In this document: in pieces, positions 6,605 through 9,411 of the stretch
Numbering within the stretch: the first letter of the stretch is position 1
Layout: each line of letters starts with the position of its first letter
Origin: DASPJR01 sp035628505
GTDB lineage: Bacteria > Planctomycetota > SZUA-567 > H5-PLA8
NCBI GenBank assembly: GCA_035628505.1
Contig: DASPJR010000043.1
Coordinates: forward strand, 1-9,411
DNA length: 9,411 nucleotides
Direction: 5' to 3'
The notes under the pieces: model-generated
Databases searched by the model: none
The model's input: the letters and a program-made list of their open reading frames with translations, nothing else
What the model was told of the DNA's origin: nothing
Program-made: the position numbers and the translations under genes

Positions 6605-7788
6605 TTCAGCGTCTGCGCCTCAACAGAGAGTACCGGCGGCAGATCGTGGACGATCGCCTGCCAGGTATCGCCCGAATCCGGTGAGACGTAGACCTGGCCG
6701 CCGCTGGTTCCGAAATAAACGCCGCATTTGTCCAGTGTGTCCACGGACATCGCGTCGCGCAGAATGTTGACGTAGCAGTTTTCCTGCGGCAGGCCCTTCG
6801 TGAGCGGCTCCCATTCGTTGCCGCCGGTGCGGCTGCGGTACACGCGCAGCTTGCCTTCGGGCACGAAATGCTCGGAGTCGCTCTTGATCGGAACGACGTA
6901 AACCGTCTCGGGCTCATGCGCGTGAACTTCGATCGGGAACCCGAAATCCGTCGGTAAATTTCCGCTGACCTTGCGCCAGTTTTCGCCGGCGTCGTCGGTG
7001 CGCATGATGTTCCAGTGCAACTGCATGTATAAGGTGTCAGGCTTCGCGCGGTGCTGCGCGATACGGTGAACGCAGTAACCGACCTCGGCATTCGGATCGG
7101 GCATGTAATTCGACTTCAGGCCGCGGTTTGCCGGCTTCCACGTCTTGCCGTTGTCGTCGCTGCGGAACACGCCGGCAGAAGAAATCGCTACGAATATACG
7201 GTTGGTTTTCACCGGATCGAGAATGACCGTGTGCACGCCCATGCCGCCGGCGCCCGGCGCCCATTTCGATCCCGTTTTGTGCCCGCGCAGGCCGGGGAGT
7301 TCCTTCCAGTTCTTGCCGCCGTCCGTCGAGCGGAACAGGGCGGCGTCTTCGACACCGGCGTAAACGGTATCAGGATCATTCAGCGACGGCTCGATGTGCC
7401 AGACGCGTTTGAACTCCCACGGATGCTGCGTGCCGTCGTACCACTGGTGTGTCGTGAGCGGCTTGCCGGACTCTGGCGATGTGTCGTAGGTGAATTTGTT
7501 GCTCTCCCCTTTGGGGAATCCTTCTGGCGTCGTCGTCGGTTCGCCCGGAGCCGTGCCGGGCTGGTGCCAGGTTTTGCCGGCATCGTCGGAGCGCTGGATG
7601 ATCTGCCCGAACCAGCCGCTGGACTGCGAGACGTACAACCTGTTCGGGTCGACAGGCGAACCCTTGAAATGATAGATTTCCCAGCCGGCAAAAAACGGTC
7701 CGCTGACGTTCCATTTATCACGCTTGCCGTCCGACGTAAGAATGAAGGCGCCTTTCTTTGTGCCTACCAGAACACGTACGCTGCTCAT
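6601..7788 (-). CDS. Cytoplasmic Asp-box (BNR/sialidase-like) beta-propeller protein
   Basis: This is a 395-residue protein with six Asp-box motifs (S/T-x-D-x-G-x-x-W) near the ends of residues 66-74 (RSDDAGKTW), 153-161 (RSTDGGKNW), 209-217 (RSDDNGKTW), 263-271 (RTDDAGENW), 318-326 (degenerate RSRTGGNEW) and 368-376 (VSPDSGDTW). This implies a beta-propeller of six or more blades, as in VPS10/sortilin-like or WD40/YVTN/BNR-like proteins. There is no signal peptide, so the protein is probably cytoplasmic, unlike true sialidases. I see no sialidase RIP motif or arginine triad, so an enzymatic role is not supported despite the 'exo-alpha-sialidase' name often given to such proteins. GGAGAT upstream supports the start at 7788. 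It is translationally coupled to the MoaD/ThiS-like gene, which suggests the two proteins work together. Confidence 0.82.
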   Translation of the reverse strand: MSSVRVLVGTKKGAFILTSDGKRDKWNVSGPFFAGWEIYHFKGSPVDPNRLYVSQSSGWFGQIIQRSDDAGKTWHQPGTAPGEPTTTPEGFPKGESNKFTYDTSPESGKPLTTHQWYDGTQHPWEFKRVWHIEPSLNDPDTVYAGVEDAALFRSTDGGKNWKELPGLRGHKTGSKWAPGAGGMGVHTVILDPVKTNRIFVAISSAGVFRSDDNGKTWKPANRGLKSNYMPDPNAEVGYCVHRIAQHRAKPDTLYMQLHWNIMRTDDAGENWRKVSGNLPTDFGFPIEVHAHEPETVYVVPIKSDSEHFVPEGKLRVYRSRTGGNEWEPLTKGLPQENCYVNILRDAMSVDTLDKCGVYFGTSGGQVYVSPDSGDTWQAIVHDLPPVLSVEAQTLK

Positions 7789-7796
7789 GGACTGAT

Positions 7797-7800
7797 CTCC
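7797..7800 (-). promoter_or_regulatory. Ribosome binding site of the beta-propeller gene
   Basis: GGAG on the minus strand lies eight bases before the ATG at 7788. It supports that codon as the start. Confidence 0.6.
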
Positions 7801-7920
7801 GCAAAAGTTTTCGGTTGAGTTACTTTATGAGTGCTCCAAATTCTTTCCAGCAACTTGCGCGTACTCAAGTTTTTGAGCGAACAATCGCGGGCGCTGGCTG
7901 TACACCTTTGCATGAAAACG

Positions 7921-7925
7921 AGGAG
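7921..7925 (+). promoter_or_regulatory. Ribosome binding site that fixes the GH43-like start at 7935
   Basis: AGGAG lies nine bases before the ATG at 7935. That ATG opens a classic signal peptide. The frame stays open back to an ATG at 7758, but that longer start would run into the divergent beta-propeller gene and add 59 residues unrelated to the family. Confidence 0.7.
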
Positions 7926-7934
7926 AAATCCTGC

Positions 7935-9377
7935 ATGAAGTATTTTGGTTGGATTGGCGCCCTGCTGCTTGCGAGTGGAATTGTCTTTGCCGGCGATGCA
8001 GCGGGCCAACAGGCAATCACGCAGAAAGGCGATCAGTACGCGCCGCTCTGGACGCCGCAGATCACGGAAGTCGATCGCGTGCGCGAAGGCAAGTGGGGCG
8101 GGGCGATGTGGTGCCCTTTCGTTGGAACCGCGGTGAAGCTGATCGGCAACACCACTCCGGCCAGCGGCATCGCGGATGTTTACATCGACGGAGTTTTTCA
8201 AAAGACCGTCGACTGGTACAGCCCAACTGAGACGGCCGATGTGGTGCTCTTCTCTGCAGACGGTTTGGCTGATGGAAAGCACCTGCTGGGCGTTCTTGCC
8301 CGCGAGAGAAAACGTGCGGAGTCGTCGGGCACGGCGCTGCACTGGTCGCGCGTGGAGTACACGCCTGGAAAAAATGCCGGCCATTTCGTGCCGCCGAAGC
8401 GCACGCGCTTCGATCCAAATGTGCCGCTGTGGCTCGACGATCGCGGCGAGTCGATTCAATGCCACATGGGCGGAATCATGTTCCATGAGGGCCGGTACTA
8501 CATGGCCGGCCACGTCTGGCCGAACACCGAGCGGCGGCTGCGCGAGCTACCGAACGACTGGTTCCGCAACGCCGGGATCGCTGTGTACTCGTCGCCGGAT
8601 CTGCTGAACTGGACTTTTCACGGCAGCTACTGCGCGCCCGTCAAAGAAGCCGGACATCCGCTGCAGGATGAAAAAAATATCACCGCGCGGCCGAAGCTGA
8701 TTCGTGCGCGCGGCACCGGAAAGTTTGTGATGCTCTTTCAGCTCGTCTCGCCGACGTTCGTGAACCCCAACGCGACCGCCGTAGCCGTTTCAAACAAACC
8801 AGAAGGTCCGTACGAGTGGCGCGGCTTTCTCCAGTGCGAAGGCAAGCCCGTGCAGGGGTCCGACACGGCCGTTTTCACCGATGAGGATGGCGCGCAGTAT
8901 TTTCTGTCCGGTCTGAAAAACCCCGACGGCTCGGGCTGGAATGTTTCAGACGTGCTGTATCAGCTCGCTCCGGACTGCCTGAGCGTTGAAAAGTGCAAGC
9001 GGCTGGGCACTGGTGGAGAAGCGCCGGCGATCTTCAAGCATGAGGGCGTTTATTATCTGCTGCACTCGCACCTGACCGGGCTGCGCGTGAATGAAAATTT
9101 CTATCACACGGCGAAAAACATCTGGGGCCCGTGGGAAGCGAAGGGCAAAATCGCGCACGGCCCGCACAGCGAGAATACGTTTCAGACGCAGACAACCGAC
9201 GTCATTCCCGTCTCCGGCAAGCGCGGCGCGTTCATCTGGATCGGTGACAGCATCCGCGACAACATGGCGCCGCACGCCCGCACCGTCTGGCTCCCGGTAA
9301 CGTTGAAAGAAAACAGTGAGATGGAAATCCGCTGGCTGGATTCGTGGGATTTCTCGGTGTTCAACGCGGCAAAGTGA
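7935..9377 (+). CDS. Secreted GH43-family protein, subfamily 24-like (exo-beta-1,3-galactanase type) with N-terminal beta-sandwich module
   Basis: This is a 480-residue protein. Residues 1-19 are a signal peptide (MKYFGWIGALLLASGIVFA). Residues about 40-143 look like a carbohydrate-binding beta-sandwich (CPFVGTAVKLIG, ADVYIDGVFQKTVDWYS). From about 160 a five-bladed GH43 propeller follows: WLDDRGESIQCHMGGIMFHE at 166-185, RPKLI at 252-256, SDTAVFTDEDG at 309-319 with D310, GGEAPAIF at 360-367 with candidate catalytic acid E362, and TFQTQTT at 415-421. This motif set matches GH43 proteins resembling exo-beta-1,3-galactanases. Their usual catalytic-base Asp in the first blade is missing and a Gln (here Q417 or Q419) takes its place. 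The likely role is exo-trimming of a galactan-type chain outside the cytoplasm. The family is secure; subfamily and substrate are inferred from remembered motifs. Confidence 0.8.
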   Translation: MKYFGWIGALLLASGIVFAGDAAGQQAITQKGDQYAPLWTPQITEVDRVREGKWGGAMWCPFVGTAVKLIGNTTPASGIADVYIDGVFQKTVDWYSPTETADVVLFSADGLADGKHLLGVLARERKRAESSGTALHWSRVEYTPGKNAGHFVPPKRTRFDPNVPLWLDDRGESIQCHMGGIMFHEGRYYMAGHVWPNTERRLRELPNDWFRNAGIAVYSSPDLLNWTFHGSYCAPVKEAGHPLQDEKNITARPKLIRARGTGKFVMLFQLVSPTFVNPNATAVAVSNKPEGPYEWRGFLQCEGKPVQGSDTAVFTDEDGAQYFLSGLKNPDGSGWNVSDVLYQLAPDCLSVEKCKRLGTGGEAPAIFKHEGVYYLLHSHLTGLRVNENFYHTAKNIWGPWEAKGKIAHGPHSENTFQTQTTDVIPVSGKRGAFIWIGDSIRDNMAPHARTVWLPVTLKENSEMEIRWLDSWDFSVFNAAK

Positions 9378-9391
9378 GCAGTCACTTTTTT
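9371..9391. terminator. Candidate bidirectional intrinsic terminator overlapping the GH43-like stop codon
   Basis: The arms AAAGTGA (9371-9377) and TCACTTT (9382-9388) form a perfect seven-base stem with the loop GCAG. Six T residues follow at 9386-9391. The left arm includes the stop codon of the GH43-like gene. On the minus strand the same bases give the stem preceded by A residues but little T tract after it. The stem has few GC pairs, so strength may be modest. Confidence 0.4.
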
Positions 9392-9411
9392 CGCGCGATC
9401 ACCTGAATGAC
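9382..9411 (-). CDS. Possible C-terminal end of a convergent gene (partial)
   Basis: Reading leftward from the right edge, the frame gives VIQVIARKK followed by TGA at 9384-9382. A hydrophobic strand with a basic tail is a plausible protein terminus, for example of a small enzyme such as a methyltransferase, and convergence on a shared terminator would be normal. Nine residues cannot establish a gene or a family. Confidence 0.25.
   Translation of the reverse strand, partial: VIQVIARKK

Larger units (their letters stand above)
7789..7934. promoter_or_regulatory. Divergent intergenic region between the beta-propeller operon and the GH43-like gene
   Basis: This 146-bp stretch should contain both divergent promoters. 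It has a perfect 5-bp dyad, CTCAA-GTTT-TTGAG, at 7864-7877. No -35/-10 pair with correct spacing could be assigned with confidence on either strand. Confidence 0.4.

Noticed and set aside
6601..7788. True secreted sialidase
   Set aside because: No signal peptide, no RIP motif and no arginine triad. Asp boxes occur in many non-sialidase propellers.
7051..7818. 255-codon open frame on the plus strand
   Set aside because: It is antisense to the beta-propeller gene, whose six Asp boxes prove the minus strand is coding. The plus-strand translation is Arg/Ala/Val-rich with no domain.
7758..7934. N-terminal extension of the GH43-like gene to an in-frame ATG at 7758
   Set aside because: It would overlap the divergent beta-propeller start and add 59 residues with no family resemblance, and it would hide a strong ribosome site and signal peptide at 7935.

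Overview
The window is high-GC bacterial DNA. It carries a carbohydrate-utilisation locus built around its own sigma factor and membrane-bound regulator. The sigma factor resembles the extracytoplasmic-function type typical of Rhodopirellula/Verrucomicrobium-like bacteria. It is followed by a FecR-domain membrane protein, and the neighbours are large secreted modular carbohydrate-active proteins. Together these suggest the Planctomycetes-Verrucomicrobia group or a similar soil or freshwater polysaccharide degrader. This assignment rests on gene content only; no rRNA or other phylogenetic marker is present.

Left part (1-4148, minus strand): one very large open frame of at least 1382 codons runs off the left edge. 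It encodes a secreted modular enzyme: signal peptide, clan GH-A TIM-barrel glycoside hydrolase with a carbohydrate-binding jelly roll inserted before its C-terminal beta domain, a fibronectin type III module, a long right-handed parallel beta-helix, and tandem chitobiase-C-terminal-like (CHB_HEX_C) modules. A 240-bp divergent intergenic region (4149-4388) holds two abutting dyad symmetries.

Middle (4389-6289, plus strand): a sigma-70 family ECF-like sigma factor overlaps by ATGA with a single-pass FecR-domain protein. The outer part of that protein ends in a CBM11/CIA30-like sugar-binding fold. The simplest reading is a sigma factor with a membrane anti-sigma regulator that senses carbohydrate outside the cytoplasm and controls the adjacent hydrolases.

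Right-middle (6308-7788, minus strand): a cytoplasmic Asp-box (BNR) beta-propeller and a small MoaD/ThiS-type ubiquitin-like protein ending in Gly-Gly are translationally coupled by another 4-nt overlap. No activating enzyme is visible, and the role of this pair is unknown.

Right (7935-9377, plus strand): a secreted protein with an N-terminal beta-sandwich module and a GH43 five-bladed propeller. Its motifs resemble the exo-beta-1,3-galactanase-type subfamily, in which glutamine replaces the usual catalytic base. Its stop codon lies in a hairpin followed by a T tract, which may also terminate a gene entering from the right edge.

Taken together, a GH51/GH39-like clan A enzyme, a galactanase-like GH43 and a sugar-binding FecR regulator make a galactan or arabinogalactan type of target plausible. 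The substrate is inference. No tRNA, rRNA, CRISPR array or mobile element was seen.
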